Below are positions 34,053 through 43,513 of a DNA stretch of 64,000 nt, one piece after another; positions within the stretch are counted from its first letter, which is position 1; the number at the start of each line of letters is the position of its first letter. Location: contig NZ_JALGQE010000003.1 of NCBI RefSeq assembly GCF_022810405.1, positions 186,001 through 250,000 of the forward strand. Reading direction: 5' to 3'. Under the pieces are notes generated by a model that was given only the letters and a program-made list of their open reading frames with translations, did not search any database and was not told the origin of the DNA. Source of the DNA: Rhodococcus sp. ARC_M5. Lineage in GTDB: Bacteria > Actinomycetota > Actinomycetes > Mycobacteriales > Mycobacteriaceae. The position numbers were made by a program, and so were the translations under genes.

Positions 34053-35221
34053 AATGTCCGCAGCCTCTCGGCCGCGTCGGCGAGTACCTCGTCCTGCTTG
34101 CAGAAAGCGAAGCGCACCAACGACTTCCACGGAGCGGGCTCGTCGACGAAGGCCGTGACCGGAACGGCCGCGACACCCACCAGATCCGGGAGGGAACGGC
34201 AGAACTCGTAGGCGTCGCCCCGCCCGATCGGTGCGATGTCGGCACAGACGAAATACGTTCCCGCGCTGTATTTCACATCCGCTCCAGCGGCGGCGAGAGC
34301 AATCGAGAGGGTGTCCCGCTTGCGTTGCAGCCCGTCGCGCATGGCGGTTATCCAGGCCTGTTCGTGCTCGAGCGCGTAGGCCACGGCCGGCTGAAAAGGC
34401 GTGCCGCCGACGAAGCTCATGAACTGTTTGGCGGCGCGGACGGCGTCGATCAGCTCTTTCGGTCCGAGCGCCCAGCCGGTCTTCCATCCGGTGGCGTTGA
34501 AGGTCTTCGCCGCACTCGACACGGTGACGGTGCGCTCGAACATCCCGGGCAGTGTCGCGATCGGGGTGTGCACGCCACCGTCGAAGACGAGGTGTTCGTA
34601 CACCTCGTCGGTGAGGACCAGCAGATCGTGGGCCACCGCGATGTCGGCTATGCGGATCATGGTGTCGCGGTCGAAGACCGTGCCGGTGGGGTTGTGCGGG
34701 GAATTGACGATCAGCATGCGCGTGCGAGGCCCGATCGCGCGTGCGAGGGCGTCGGTGTCGACGGTCCACCCGTTGCCGTCCGAGACCAGGGGCACGGCGG
34801 TCCTGGTGGCACCGGCGAGGGCGATGGCGGCCGCGTAGGAGTCGTAGAACGGCTCGATCAGCAGGACGTCGTCGCCTGGCTCGATCAGACCGAGTAGTGA
34901 CGCCGAGATCGCCTCGGTGGCACCGACGGTGACGAGTATCTGTGAATCGGGGTCGTAGCTCAGTCCGAATCGGGCCGCACGGTCGTCGGCGATGGCAGCG
35001 CGCAACACCGGCATGCCGGGGCCGGGGGAGTACTGATTGAGTCCGTTCGCGATGGCCTCGCGAGCTGCCTCGAGCATGGCGGGTGGGCCGTCGGTGTCGG
35101 GGAAGCCCTGCCCGAGGTTGACGGCATTCTTCTGGACGGCGAGTGCGGTCATCTCGGCGAAGATCGTCGAAGAGAACGGGCGCAACCGTGCCACTGTGCG
35201 CGAGGGCAACAACTCGGACAT
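34049..35221 (-). CDS. dapC: PLP-dependent aminotransferase (DapC/YbdL type)
   Basis: 390 residues, ATG 35221. A fold-type I aminotransferase with [34 protein letters not shown] and the PLP Lys239 in [17 protein letters not shown]. Closest remembered relative is Rv0858c, assigned as N-succinyldiaminopimelate aminotransferase in lysine/peptidoglycan synthesis; related enzymes act on methionine or aromatic amino acids, so the substrate is not certain. Confidence 0.85.
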   Translation of the reverse strand: MSELLPSRTVARLRPFSSTIFAEMTALAVQKNAVNLGQGFPDTDGPPAMLEAAREAIANGLNQYSPGPGMPVLRAAIADDRAARFGLSYDPDSQILVTVGATEAISASLLGLIEPGDDVLLIEPFYDSYAAAIALAGATRTAVPLVSDGNGWTVDTDALARAIGPRTRMLIVNSPHNPTGTVFDRDTMIRIADIAVAHDLLVLTDEVYEHLVFDGGVHTPIATLPGMFERTVTVSSAAKTFNATGWKTGWALGPKELIDAVRAAKQFMSFVGGTPFQPAVAYALEHEQAWITAMRDGLQRKRDTLSIALAAAGADVKYSAGTYFVCADIAPIGRGDAYEFCRSLPDLVGVAAVPVTAFVDEPAPWKSLVRFAFCKQDEVLADAAERLRTL

Positions 35222-35610
35222 TCCTGCAGCGTAGTTCACCGAGCAGAACGGCTGGATCAGGTCGGTATCGACCCGCTCGGCTCTGGAACTCGCTGCGTGA
35301 TCACGCGCTCGCCGCCGAAGCCTGCCCTCGGGAGTCTCGGTGGGCTCACGACCACGTTCACACCGTTCCGATCGCGACGGACGAGGCGACGCACGAAGCG
35401 TGGTCGCTGAAGTACTGCGCTGGAGGAGCATGCAATGACGTACTACTGACCTCACCGACCACAATTCGAATGATCACACGGCATTCCGTCGAAGGCTTCG
35501 AATAGTGCGACCTGAGGTCAGTTGTCGACAAGTATCGAGTCGAGCCACAATTCTCGAATCGCATCCCCGCGATGGCTGTTTCGAGGCTGAGCGTACGAGA
35601 GGTGCCCCGA
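35222..35610. other. Non-coding interval upstream of the aminotransferase
   Basis: 389 bases, no credible ORF on either strand. It must hold the dapC promoter and the end of the DUF3239-like gene transcript. A small palindrome GACCTGAGGTC lies at 35509-35519, role unknown. Confidence 0.5.
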
Positions 35611-36279
35611 TCAGCGCAGGTCGTCGGGAAGATCCGCCGGGTCGATGAGCAGCTGCTGATTCTTGGCCGTGCGAACCTTCTCGGACAGACCGATGTTGGC
35701 GTGCAGCAGCGCCCATTCGCCCTCGGTGATCTCGTCGACGGCGCGTGCGATGACCGCCTTGTCGGTGGTTCCCCAGGCTATGGGCATCGCCGAGGCCAGC
35801 TGCCACGTCCGCCCACCGGTGTTCCGGCCCCGGTCCGCGAGAACCGACACCGCAGGCACCTGCGCGCCCCGCTCGACGGCGTGGCCGGGAAGCGCCCGCA
35901 CGACGCGGGTGATCAACACGTAGTGCGGCTCGTTCACCCCTGGCTTTGCGATGTCGACCAGGGCCAGCAGTATTGCTCCACTCGGTAGCTTCTCGGCCAC
36001 CACCGCCGGCACGAGATCGCCTGCGGCATATTGTGATTCGATGGACCCCATCTTTCGCGGTGCCCACAGCATCACCCAGAGCGAGGTGGCCGCGCCGATC
36101 AGGAACACCGCGCCGAGGATGTACGACCACGGGGCCGCGATCCAGATGAACCAGGCCCCCAGCGCGATCAGGAAGACGGCGGTGAGCGCCGCAGAGGCCC
36201 GTAACCGACGAAGCTCGGTGAACGTCTCGTTGACCGACTTCGCGTGGGCTACGTCTACGGGGAACTCGAACTTGCGCAC
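35611..36279 (-). CDS. DUF3239-like membrane protein
   Basis: 222 residues. A basic N-terminal segment, two adjacent helices (AALTAVFLIALGAWFIWIA and YILGAVFLIGAATSLWVML), then a soluble domain of about 130 residues with ALPGHAVERGAQVPAVSVL and a helical end. Resembles DUF3239 proteins of Corynebacteriales, but I am not certain. A cytoplasmic-membrane protein with its main domain inside is likely. It stands alone, 39 bases after the helicase gene. Confidence 0.6.
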   Translation of the reverse strand: MRKFEFPVDVAHAKSVNETFTELRRLRASAALTAVFLIALGAWFIWIAAPWSYILGAVFLIGAATSLWVMLWAPRKMGSIESQYAAGDLVPAVVAEKLPSGAILLALVDIAKPGVNEPHYVLITRVVRALPGHAVERGAQVPAVSVLADRGRNTGGRTWQLASAMPIAWGTTDKAVIARAVDEITEGEWALLHANIGLSEKVRTAKNQQLLIDPADLPDDLR

Positions 36280-36318
36280 ACAGGTATTCCTAGCACGGTG
36301 CCGAGCCGACCCGAAGTC

Positions 36319-37974
36319 TCAGATCGCCGGACCGAGCAGATCGTCCGCGTCGGTGATGCGGTAGGCGTAGCCCTGTTCGGCGAGGAAACGCTGGCGGTGG
36401 GCCGCGTACTCGGCGTCGAGGGTGTCGCGGGAGACCACCGAGTAGAAGTGCGCCTGACCGCCGTCGTGCTTCGGTCGGAGCAGTCGGCCGAGGCGCTGGG
36501 CCTCTTCCTGCCTGGAGCCGAACGTTCCCGAAACCTGCACTGCAACGGACGCTTCCGGAAGGTCGATCGAGAAGTTAGCCACCTTGCTCACCACCAGCGT
36601 CTGGATCTCGCCCTTGCGGAACGCGTCGAACAGCACTTCACGTTCCTTGTTCTTGGTCGAGCCCTGAATGACCGGAGCGTTCAGCGCTTCGCCGAGCTCG
36701 TTCAACTGGTCGAGGTACGCGCCGATGACCAACGTCGGAGCGTCCTGGTGTTTGGCGAGGATCGATTTCACGACGGCGATCTTCGTGTGCGCCGTCGAGC
36801 ACAGCTTGTAGCGCTCCTCGGGCTCGGCGACCGCGTACGACATGCGCTCGGCATCGGTCAGGGTGACGCGAACCTCGATGCATTCGGCGGGCGCGATCCA
36901 GCCCTGTGCCTCGATGTCCTTCCACGGGGCGTCGTAGCGCTTGGGTCCGATCAGCGAGAAGACGTCGCCCTCGCGGCCGTCCTCGCGGACGAGCGTCGCG
37001 GTCAGGCCGAGGCGTCGACGCGACTGCAGATCGGCCGTCATGCGGAACACCGGCGCGGGCAGCAGGTGCACCTCGTCGTAGATCACCAATCCCCAGTCCC
37101 GGGAATCGAAGAGTTCGAGGTGCTTGTACTCACCCTTGGTGCGACGCGTGATCACCTGGTACGTGGCGATTGTCACAGGGCGAATCTCTTTGCGCTCGCC
37201 CGAATACTCGCCGATCTCCTCCTCGGTGAGCGAGGTGCGTGCGATGAGTTCGCGCTTCCACTGCCGACCGGCGACGGTGTTGGTGACCAGAATCAGCGTG
37301 GTCGCCTTGGCTCTGGCCATCGCGGCGGCACCGACCATCGTCTTGCCGGCGCCACACGGCAGTACGACGACGCCCGAGCCGCCGGCCCAGAACGAATCGG
37401 CCGCCATCTCCTGGTAGTCGCGCAGCGTCCAGTTGCCGCCCTCGGTGTCGAGCTCGATGGGGTGCGCTTCGCCGTCGACGTAGCCGGCGAGGTCCTCGGC
37501 AGGCCAGCCGATCTTGAGCAACATCTGCTTCACGTGGCCGCGTTCGCTGGGATGCACGATCACCGTGTCCTCGTCGACCATCGCACCGAGCATGGGCGCA
37601 ATCTTCTTGTGCCGCATCACCTCTGTGAGCACCGCGCGGTCCAGGCTGATCAGTACCAGGCCGTGGACCGGGCTCTTGACCAACTGCAGTCGGCCGTACC
37701 GAGCCATGGTGTCGACGATGTCGACCAGGAGCGGCTGCGGCACCGCGTAGCGGGAGAAGTTCACGAGCGCGTCGACGACCTGCTCGGCGTCGTGGCCTGC
37801 GGCACGTGCGTTCCACAGTGCCAGTGGGGTGATGCGGTAGGTGTGCACGTGCTCGGGGGCACGTTCGAGCTCCGCGAACGGTGCGATGGCCGCCCGCGCT
37901 GCGCCCGCGAGATCGTGATCGACCTCGAGCAACAACGTTTTGTCGGACTGGACGATCAGCGGGCCGTCGGTCAC
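36319..37974 (-). CDS. xpb: XPB/Ssl2-type DNA repair helicase
   Basis: 551 residues from GTG 37974, supported by AGGAGG close upstream. Superfamily 2 helicase: Walker A CGAGKT at 207-212, DEVH box at 300-303 (VIYDEVHLLPA), the XPB-typical damage-recognition RED-like LVREDGRE, and helicase C motifs TLVVSKVANFSIDLPEA and QRLGRLLRPK. Corresponds to Rv0861c (ercc3), which unwinds DNA 3-prime to 5-prime and anneals strands in vitro. Bacterial role in repair is not settled. It follows the helicase-associated gene after 88 bases. Confidence 0.94.
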   Translation of the reverse strand: MTDGPLIVQSDKTLLLEVDHDLAGAARAAIAPFAELERAPEHVHTYRITPLALWNARAAGHDAEQVVDALVNFSRYAVPQPLLVDIVDTMARYGRLQLVKSPVHGLVLISLDRAVLTEVMRHKKIAPMLGAMVDEDTVIVHPSERGHVKQMLLKIGWPAEDLAGYVDGEAHPIELDTEGGNWTLRDYQEMAADSFWAGGSGVVVLPCGAGKTMVGAAAMARAKATTLILVTNTVAGRQWKRELIARTSLTEEEIGEYSGERKEIRPVTIATYQVITRRTKGEYKHLELFDSRDWGLVIYDEVHLLPAPVFRMTADLQSRRRLGLTATLVREDGREGDVFSLIGPKRYDAPWKDIEAQGWIAPAECIEVRVTLTDAERMSYAVAEPEERYKLCSTAHTKIAVVKSILAKHQDAPTLVIGAYLDQLNELGEALNAPVIQGSTKNKEREVLFDAFRKGEIQTLVVSKVANFSIDLPEASVAVQVSGTFGSRQEEAQRLGRLLRPKHDGGQAHFYSVVSRDTLDAEYAAHRQRFLAEQGYAYRITDADDLLGPAI

Positions 37975-38023
37975 GGTTCCTCCTAGAGACATCTGCTGCG
38001 CTCGAAAGAGCGCAACTTCTCCA

Positions 38024-38032
38024 TTGTCCACA
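38024..38032 (+). promoter_or_regulatory. DnaA-box-like 9-mer
   Basis: TTGTCCACA, the high-GC actinobacterial DnaA-box sequence, lies alone in the gap between the helicase-associated gene and xpb. A single box is not an origin; it could affect xpb expression or be chance. Confidence 0.3.
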
Positions 38033-38062
38033 GGTAGGGGCGTGCGTGCACGTGAGCCCGGT

Positions 38063-40354
38063 CTACTCGACCAGCGCGACCGAGGTGATCCGATGCAGGG
38101 TGAAGCGTCGAACCCCACCGGTGGCGGGGTCGAACGCGTCGAGTTGACCGCCGCCGATGCTGATCGGATCGACGATGCGATGCGTGGCAACCCCCTGGGC
38201 ATCGACGTAGCCGATGCTCACACTCCGCTTGACCTTCGCTGCGGTCTGCAACAGCGTCATCGTCGCGGTGCTGCTGGCCCGGGATCCGTCGGCGCGTACC
38301 ACTGCGCCGCCGTTGCCTGCCGCTCGGTCGGCAGCGCGCATTCCGCGCACCAACGACCCCAGCTGTTCCTCGGTGGGGACGGCCGGAGTGCGGAACGCCT
38401 GGCGCGGCCGCCGTGCCGAGACCCGCGACCCGCGGGCACGCAGATCGACGATGGTGCCGGACGAGTCCTCGCCTGCCGGCGCGAAACCCGCTCCGGCCAA
38501 CACCGTGAGCACCTCGGCGAGCGGAGCCTGTGAGATCGCGACGGTCGGGGCCAGTGCCCTCAGCGCCAGCGATTCGGCCGCCGGGGACGCCATCACCTCG
38601 GCGAGCAACGCCGGATCCTCGCACCGAACGAACGACGCGGCGACGCCTGCTCGGAGGCGGCCGTGTCGACGAGCCACGTCGTCGATCAGATAGGTCAGGG
38701 CCTGCGGCACCGGCGTCCGCGAGTGGGTTGCGAACAACGCGTGCAACTCGGACGCGCTCAGTCCCACATCGAGTGCGCGGCGCAGGCTCGTGTCGCTGAT
38801 CCGGTACATCGTGGCTGCGCCCGCTGATTCCACGTCGGCCACGAGTTCGATCCGATCCTGCAGGTCCGGCTCGAGCGGGCCGGGTGCCACCAGCGTGAGG
38901 TCGGCTTGCACCAGGACGTAGTCGATGGGTTCGGGTAGAGCCGCACGCATATCGGCTTCGGCATTGCCGTCGTGCAGCAACGAGCGACCCGGGGTCGACA
39001 TCGCTCCACGGCCGACGATGCCGAGCGCCGTCGCTTCGGCGAGAACATGGCCGACGGGGGTGACGCCGAAGCGTCCGGACCACCGAGGTCGACGCCACGC
39101 GAGGGTGCGAGCGAGGTCGGCGGGCTGCGCTGCGTGCCCACTGCCGAGTTCGGCGAGCAGTTCCAGGATCATGCGTCGATCCCGCGGTGCGGCCGGAGAG
39201 CGGACTTCCTCGGACAGGGCGGCGATGGGCTTGTCGTTGGGGTCACGCATCCCGATGACCCAGGGTGCCCGTGGCACTTCGAGCCAGGCGGCGGCGAGCG
39301 TGTGCCAGCGGGCCGCCGGTGCGGCGGCGAGCCACGCGTCGACGGCAGGCGTCGGTGCCCAGTAGTCGTCGCCGTTGTCCGACGCGGGAACCGGGTCCGG
39401 TGTTCCGCTGGAGATCAGATGGGCGGCGGCGAGAAGCTCGACGAGGATGCTCACGCGGTCGTCGTCGAGTCCGGTGGCCTTGGTGATCTTGCGGAGCTCG
39501 CGCACTCCCAGGCCCCCGGCTTTGAGGGCGGGTGCCGGTGCGGTCGAGAGTGCCTCGATGATCGCTACGCAGTGCCTGCCCAGCTCGAGTGCCTCGCCTG
39601 CCGCGGCGGCGTCCACGTCGGCGAGTGAATGCGTAGTGGTGTCGAGCGTGGGTTCGGCGAGAGAGCGTGGGTCGGACATCGGCTCGCCGCGCAGAATCTG
39701 CCCCACCTGGACGGGAAGCTCGACGGTTTGCTCGTCCAACCAGATCAGCAGGCCCTTGGCGAGCAGCTTCTGGACGGGCCGATCCGGGGGTGTACCGGGT
39801 GAAGCGTCCCTGGTACGCCCGGTCGGCGACGATCTGGCGAGGGTGTCGAGGAGGTTGCGTTCACCGTCGCCGAGTTCGGCCAGTGCAGCGGTGATGGATG
39901 CCTCGGTGAGATTGTCGACCGGGTCGAGTACGCGCCCGATGCGCCACGGCACGGCATCCGCCGCTGCGGGGCTGATCCGGAACCCGGCTGCGTCTCCCCA
40001 CACCAGCAGCCGTTCGCGCAGTTGGGCCAGCGCCCGGTCGACGCTCTTGGCCAGTGCGCGCTTGGCCACCACCGCAAGCAACGTTGCGCGGGTGACGGGC
40101 CGCTCGTAGGCCTCTTCGACGGCGAGGATTTCGAGGACCGTGAGTGCGAGGGTGTCGAGGGTGTCTGCGGTGTGCAGGATCGACCGGCGCTGCTCGGCCC
40201 GTCCGGCCAGCACGGCCAGGGATGCGGGCGGCGGCGCGGTCAGATCCGGACGCAGCGACATGGCCTTGATCAGCTCGGCGTCGGTTCGAGCTGCGATCCA
40301 CTGAGGCAGATCTGGGGGCGTGTCGGTGTGTCGGTGCGCAGTCGTGTCGGTCAT
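38063..40354 (-). CDS. Helicase-associated protein with WYL-like C-terminus
   Basis: 763 residues, ATG 40354; Rv0862c counterpart. The N-terminal half is helical with winged-helix-like segments ([29 protein letters not shown]); the central/C-terminal part has the Helicase_C_3 (XPB-associated) domain ([38 protein letters not shown]). The last 60 residues, [22 protein letters not shown] to [11 protein letters not shown], look like a WYL ligand-binding fold. It likely forms a functional unit with XPB in DNA metabolism, sensing nucleic acid ends or nucleotides; activity is not known. Confidence 0.85.
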   Translation of the reverse strand: MTDTTAHRHTDTPPDLPQWIAARTDAELIKAMSLRPDLTAPPPASLAVLAGRAEQRRSILHTADTLDTLALTVLEILAVEEAYERPVTRATLLAVVAKRALAKSVDRALAQLRERLLVWGDAAGFRISPAAADAVPWRIGRVLDPVDNLTEASITAALAELGDGERNLLDTLARSSPTGRTRDASPGTPPDRPVQKLLAKGLLIWLDEQTVELPVQVGQILRGEPMSDPRSLAEPTLDTTTHSLADVDAAAAGEALELGRHCVAIIEALSTAPAPALKAGGLGVRELRKITKATGLDDDRVSILVELLAAAHLISSGTPDPVPASDNGDDYWAPTPAVDAWLAAAPAARWHTLAAAWLEVPRAPWVIGMRDPNDKPIAALSEEVRSPAAPRDRRMILELLAELGSGHAAQPADLARTLAWRRPRWSGRFGVTPVGHVLAEATALGIVGRGAMSTPGRSLLHDGNAEADMRAALPEPIDYVLVQADLTLVAPGPLEPDLQDRIELVADVESAGAATMYRISDTSLRRALDVGLSASELHALFATHSRTPVPQALTYLIDDVARRHGRLRAGVAASFVRCEDPALLAEVMASPAAESLALRALAPTVAISQAPLAEVLTVLAGAGFAPAGEDSSGTIVDLRARGSRVSARRPRQAFRTPAVPTEEQLGSLVRGMRAADRAAGNGGAVVRADGSRASSTATMTLLQTAAKVKRSVSIGYVDAQGVATHRIVDPISIGGGQLDAFDPATGGVRRFTLHRITSVALVE

Positions 40355-40415
40355 CGTCTATCAGATTAGAGACCTGGGCTGGTGCTCGCCGCAGGGCAGG
40401 TGTCAAAATGGGCGC

Positions 40416-40604
40416 ATGGTGAACAAGTCGAAGAAGCCCTATGTCGATCCAGGCTGGCCGGAAACCGCTCGCGGTGACCACGCGGTGACCGAACTCTCGT
40501 CCGCGCGATCGGGTGGCTTGTCACCCTTCGGTGAGGACACCGAGTTCCCGCTGCCCGTCGAAGACCTGCCCTACGCCCATCCGGTGACCGTGGTCAATCG
40601 CTGA
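40416..40604 (+). CDS. Small conserved protein (Rv0863-like)
   Basis: 62 residues from ATG 40416: [16 protein letters not shown], then a Gly/Pro-rich stretch ending HPVTVVNR. No helix or motif of known function. It occupies the same place as Rv0863 opposite the helicase-associated gene, with 61 bases between divergent starts, so it is probably real. It ends 18 bases before a bidirectional terminator. Confidence 0.65.
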   Translation: MVNKSKKPYVDPGWPETARGDHAVTELSSARSGGLSPFGEDTEFPLPVEDLPYAHPVTVVNR

Positions 40605-40621
40605 CCGCGGCCCTCGAACAC

Positions 40622-40656
40622 GAAAAAGCCCCCGACATCGTCGGGGGCTTTTTTCG
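40622..40656. terminator. Bidirectional terminator
   Basis: AGCCCCCGAC/GTCGGGGGCT with loop ATC, flanked by AAAAA and TTTTTT. It serves both the small protein gene and convergent rpfA. Confidence 0.93.
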
Positions 40657-40680
40657 TACGAGCTGGAGCAGCCAGGCAGC

Positions 40681-41520
<840 letters not shown>

Positions 41521-41777
41521 ACGAGGTTTGGCGCTGCGGGCCGGAATTCGGCCGAACTTTCCGGCCGCTGCTGACCGTACTGAAACTCCCGCCTTACGTC
41601 ACTATTTGGTAACTGTCGGTTTCGGTGCGTCGCCCCGAGCGCGTTTTGTACCTCTTTCGGGTCTCTCGCGTCCGCCCAGCTAGTGGACGTGCCGGGCATT
41701 GAACCCCTGTCCGTTGCCTGTCCGTTACCGGAGCGTGATGTGATGGAAGTCACATCAACGGCAACCGATCCGAGAGG

Positions 41778-42152
41778 TCACCGAATGGCAACGATGTCCT
41801 TGCCGAGGGGCATCAGCGATACGGGAATCATCTTCAGGTTCGCGATCGCCAACGGAATACCGATGATGGTGATCGCCATGGCGACGGCCGTGACCACGTG
41901 AGTCAGGGCCAGCCACCAACCGGCGAGGATCAGCCACAGCACGTTCCCGACGAGTGCGCCGGATCCGGACCCCGGCTTGTCGACGATCGTCGAGCCGAAC
42001 GGCCACAGTGCGTAGACGCCGATGCGGAACGACGCGATGCCGAACGGAATGGTCACGATCAGGATGCACAGCAGAAGTCCGGCGAGGAAGTAGCCCAGTG
42101 CCAGCCACAGGCCGCCGAAGACCAGCCAGATGACGTTCAGGATCAACCTCAT
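41778..42152 (-). CDS. YccF-family membrane protein
   Basis: 124 residues with two YccF repeats, each a helical hairpin: NVIWLVFGGLWLALGYFLAG ... IPFGIASFRIGVYALWPFG, and NVLWLILAGWWLALTHVVTA ... IPLAIANLKMIPVSLMPLG. Small inner-membrane protein of unknown role. Positioned near rpfA and cspB as Rv0870c is in M. tuberculosis. It follows the small membrane gene after two bases, probably one operon. Confidence 0.88.
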   Translation of the reverse strand: MRLILNVIWLVFGGLWLALGYFLAGLLLCILIVTIPFGIASFRIGVYALWPFGSTIVDKPGSGSGALVGNVLWLILAGWWLALTHVVTAVAMAITIIGIPLAIANLKMIPVSLMPLGKDIVAIR

Positions 42153-42154
42153 GA

Positions 42155-42373
42155 TCAGCGCGCCCGTCGTCCGGATGCCAACGCGTAGACCAGGGCCAGC
42201 ACGAAGCCGGTCGGCGCGGAGAACATGGCCGTCAGATACAGCCCGAGTGGGGGCTTGGCGGCGGAGAAGATCGGAAACACGAGGATCGCGACGATGGCGA
42301 CGAGGCCGATCGCGAACAGGGCCAGCGCGATGCGCAGCAGTACGGTGCTGCTCTTACGAGTCGATGTGTCCAC
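42155..42373 (-). CDS. Small two-helix membrane protein
   Basis: 72 residues from GTG 42373 (VDTSTRKSSTVLLRIAL); a GTG two codons earlier is equally possible. Helices RIALALFAIGLVAIVAILVFPIF and GLYLTAMFSAPTGFVLALVYAL, with a basic end GRRAR. Unknown family. Two bases separate it from the YccF gene; it is divergent from the cold-shock gene. Confidence 0.62.
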   Translation of the reverse strand: MDTSTRKSSTVLLRIALALFAIGLVAIVAILVFPIFSAAKPPLGLYLTAMFSAPTGFVLALVYALASGRRAR

Positions 42374-42570
42374 ATGCACCACGGTAGTGCGAAGCGTGAT
42401 GCGGTGAGGGCGCGGTGAGGCGAACAACTCGAATGCTCTATCCGGGCTCACCGCGCTAGACTGGCGTATTCGCGTCCTACGTTCTCGTGGGGCGCGAAAC
42501 TTGTGCGGACCGAACATCGGTTCCACGAACAACGCAACCATCGACAGCAACAGATGAACGGGTGAGCTCA

Positions 42571-42987
42571 GTGCCGACCGGCAAGGTGAAGTGGTACGAC
42601 GTCGACAAGGGATTCGGATTCCTCTCGCAGGAGGAAGGCGAGGACGTCTACGTGCGTTCCTCGGCGCTGCCCGAGGGCGTCGAGGGCCTCAAAGCCGGTC
42701 AGCGCGTCGAATTCGGTATGGCCGCAGGCCGTCGCGGGCCGCAGGCGCTGAGCCTGAAGGTGCTCGAGCCGGCACCGTCGGTGCGTCAGAACACCGGAAG
42801 CACCCGCCGCGAACCCGTCGAGCGCAAGCACACTCCCGACGAACTGCACGGGATGGTCGAGGACATGATCACGTTGCTCGAAGCCACCGTGCAGCCCGAA
42901 CTGCGCAAGGGCAAGTACCCGGACCGGAAGATCGCGCAGCGCATCTCCGAGGTGGTCCGGGCCGTCGCGCGCGAGCTCGACAGCTGA
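42571..42987 (+). CDS. cspB: Cold-shock domain protein with C-terminal extension (CspB type)
   Basis: 138 residues from GTG 42571, giving the family start [17 protein letters not shown] with RNP1 KGFGFL and RNP2 VYVRSS. After the 65-residue cold-shock domain comes a 70-residue charged helical extension ([20 protein letters not shown]), as in Rv0871. It binds single-stranded RNA or DNA; the extension may dimerise or recruit partners. Confidence 0.92.
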   Translation: MPTGKVKWYDVDKGFGFLSQEEGEDVYVRSSALPEGVEGLKAGQRVEFGMAAGRRGPQALSLKVLEPAPSVRQNTGSTRREPVERKHTPDELHGMVEDMITLLEATVQPELRKGKYPDRKIAQRISEVVRAVARELDS

Positions 42988-43000
42988 CCCCGCAGAACGA

Positions 43001-43513
43001 CTAGGGCAGCATCCCGATCGACCAGATGGCGTGGCTGACGAAGCCCTCCTGATTGGTGTCGGTGTCGATGATGCCGGTGGGCAGGCGAACCTCGACTCCG
43101 AGCAGGGTTCGGTCGCTGTCGTCCATCGTCGGCACCGTGACGCTCAACCTGGTTCCCGGCTCGTTGAACCGGCTGTCCTCGACGATGTTTCCGCTGTCGT
43201 CGCCGTAGACCAGGGCGAGTACCCACGGTGCCGAGTAGACGGCCTCGGGGAGTGAGAGTTGCACCGTCGGTGCCGTGCCGACCCGAATCTCGGTGGTCTC
43301 TCCCACGTTGGTGCACAGCGGGTCGCTGACGGCGCAGTACAGGTACGGCTCGACCTCGACGGTCCGGCCGTTGGAGTACGCGGAGATGACGGGTTCCTTC
43401 TCCGGTGCGTTTCCGATCAGCAGGGCGAGCACCGCGACGAACGCGGCGGCGACGACGAGCAGACCCGCGGAGAGCAGGGCCGCGATCTTCTTGGTGCGGG
43501 GAGCGAGATTCAC
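43001..43513 (-). CDS. DUF2771 family exported/membrane protein
   Basis: 170 residues from GTG 43513, which overlaps the MFS gene stop (GTGA-like coupling). N-terminal anchor AALLSAGLLVVAAAFVAVLALLI split by a basic lead, then an external beta domain with two Cys in YLYCAVSDPLCTNVG. Rv0875c counterpart. The role is unknown; co-translation with the MFS carrier suggests a shared function at the envelope. Confidence 0.85.
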   Translation of the reverse strand: MNLAPRTKKIAALLSAGLLVVAAAFVAVLALLIGNAPEKEPVISAYSNGRTVEVEPYLYCAVSDPLCTNVGETTEIRVGTAPTVQLSLPEAVYSAPWVLALVYGDDSGNIVEDSRFNEPGTRLSVTVPTMDDSDRTLLGVEVRLPTGIIDTDTNQEGFVSHAIWSIGMLP

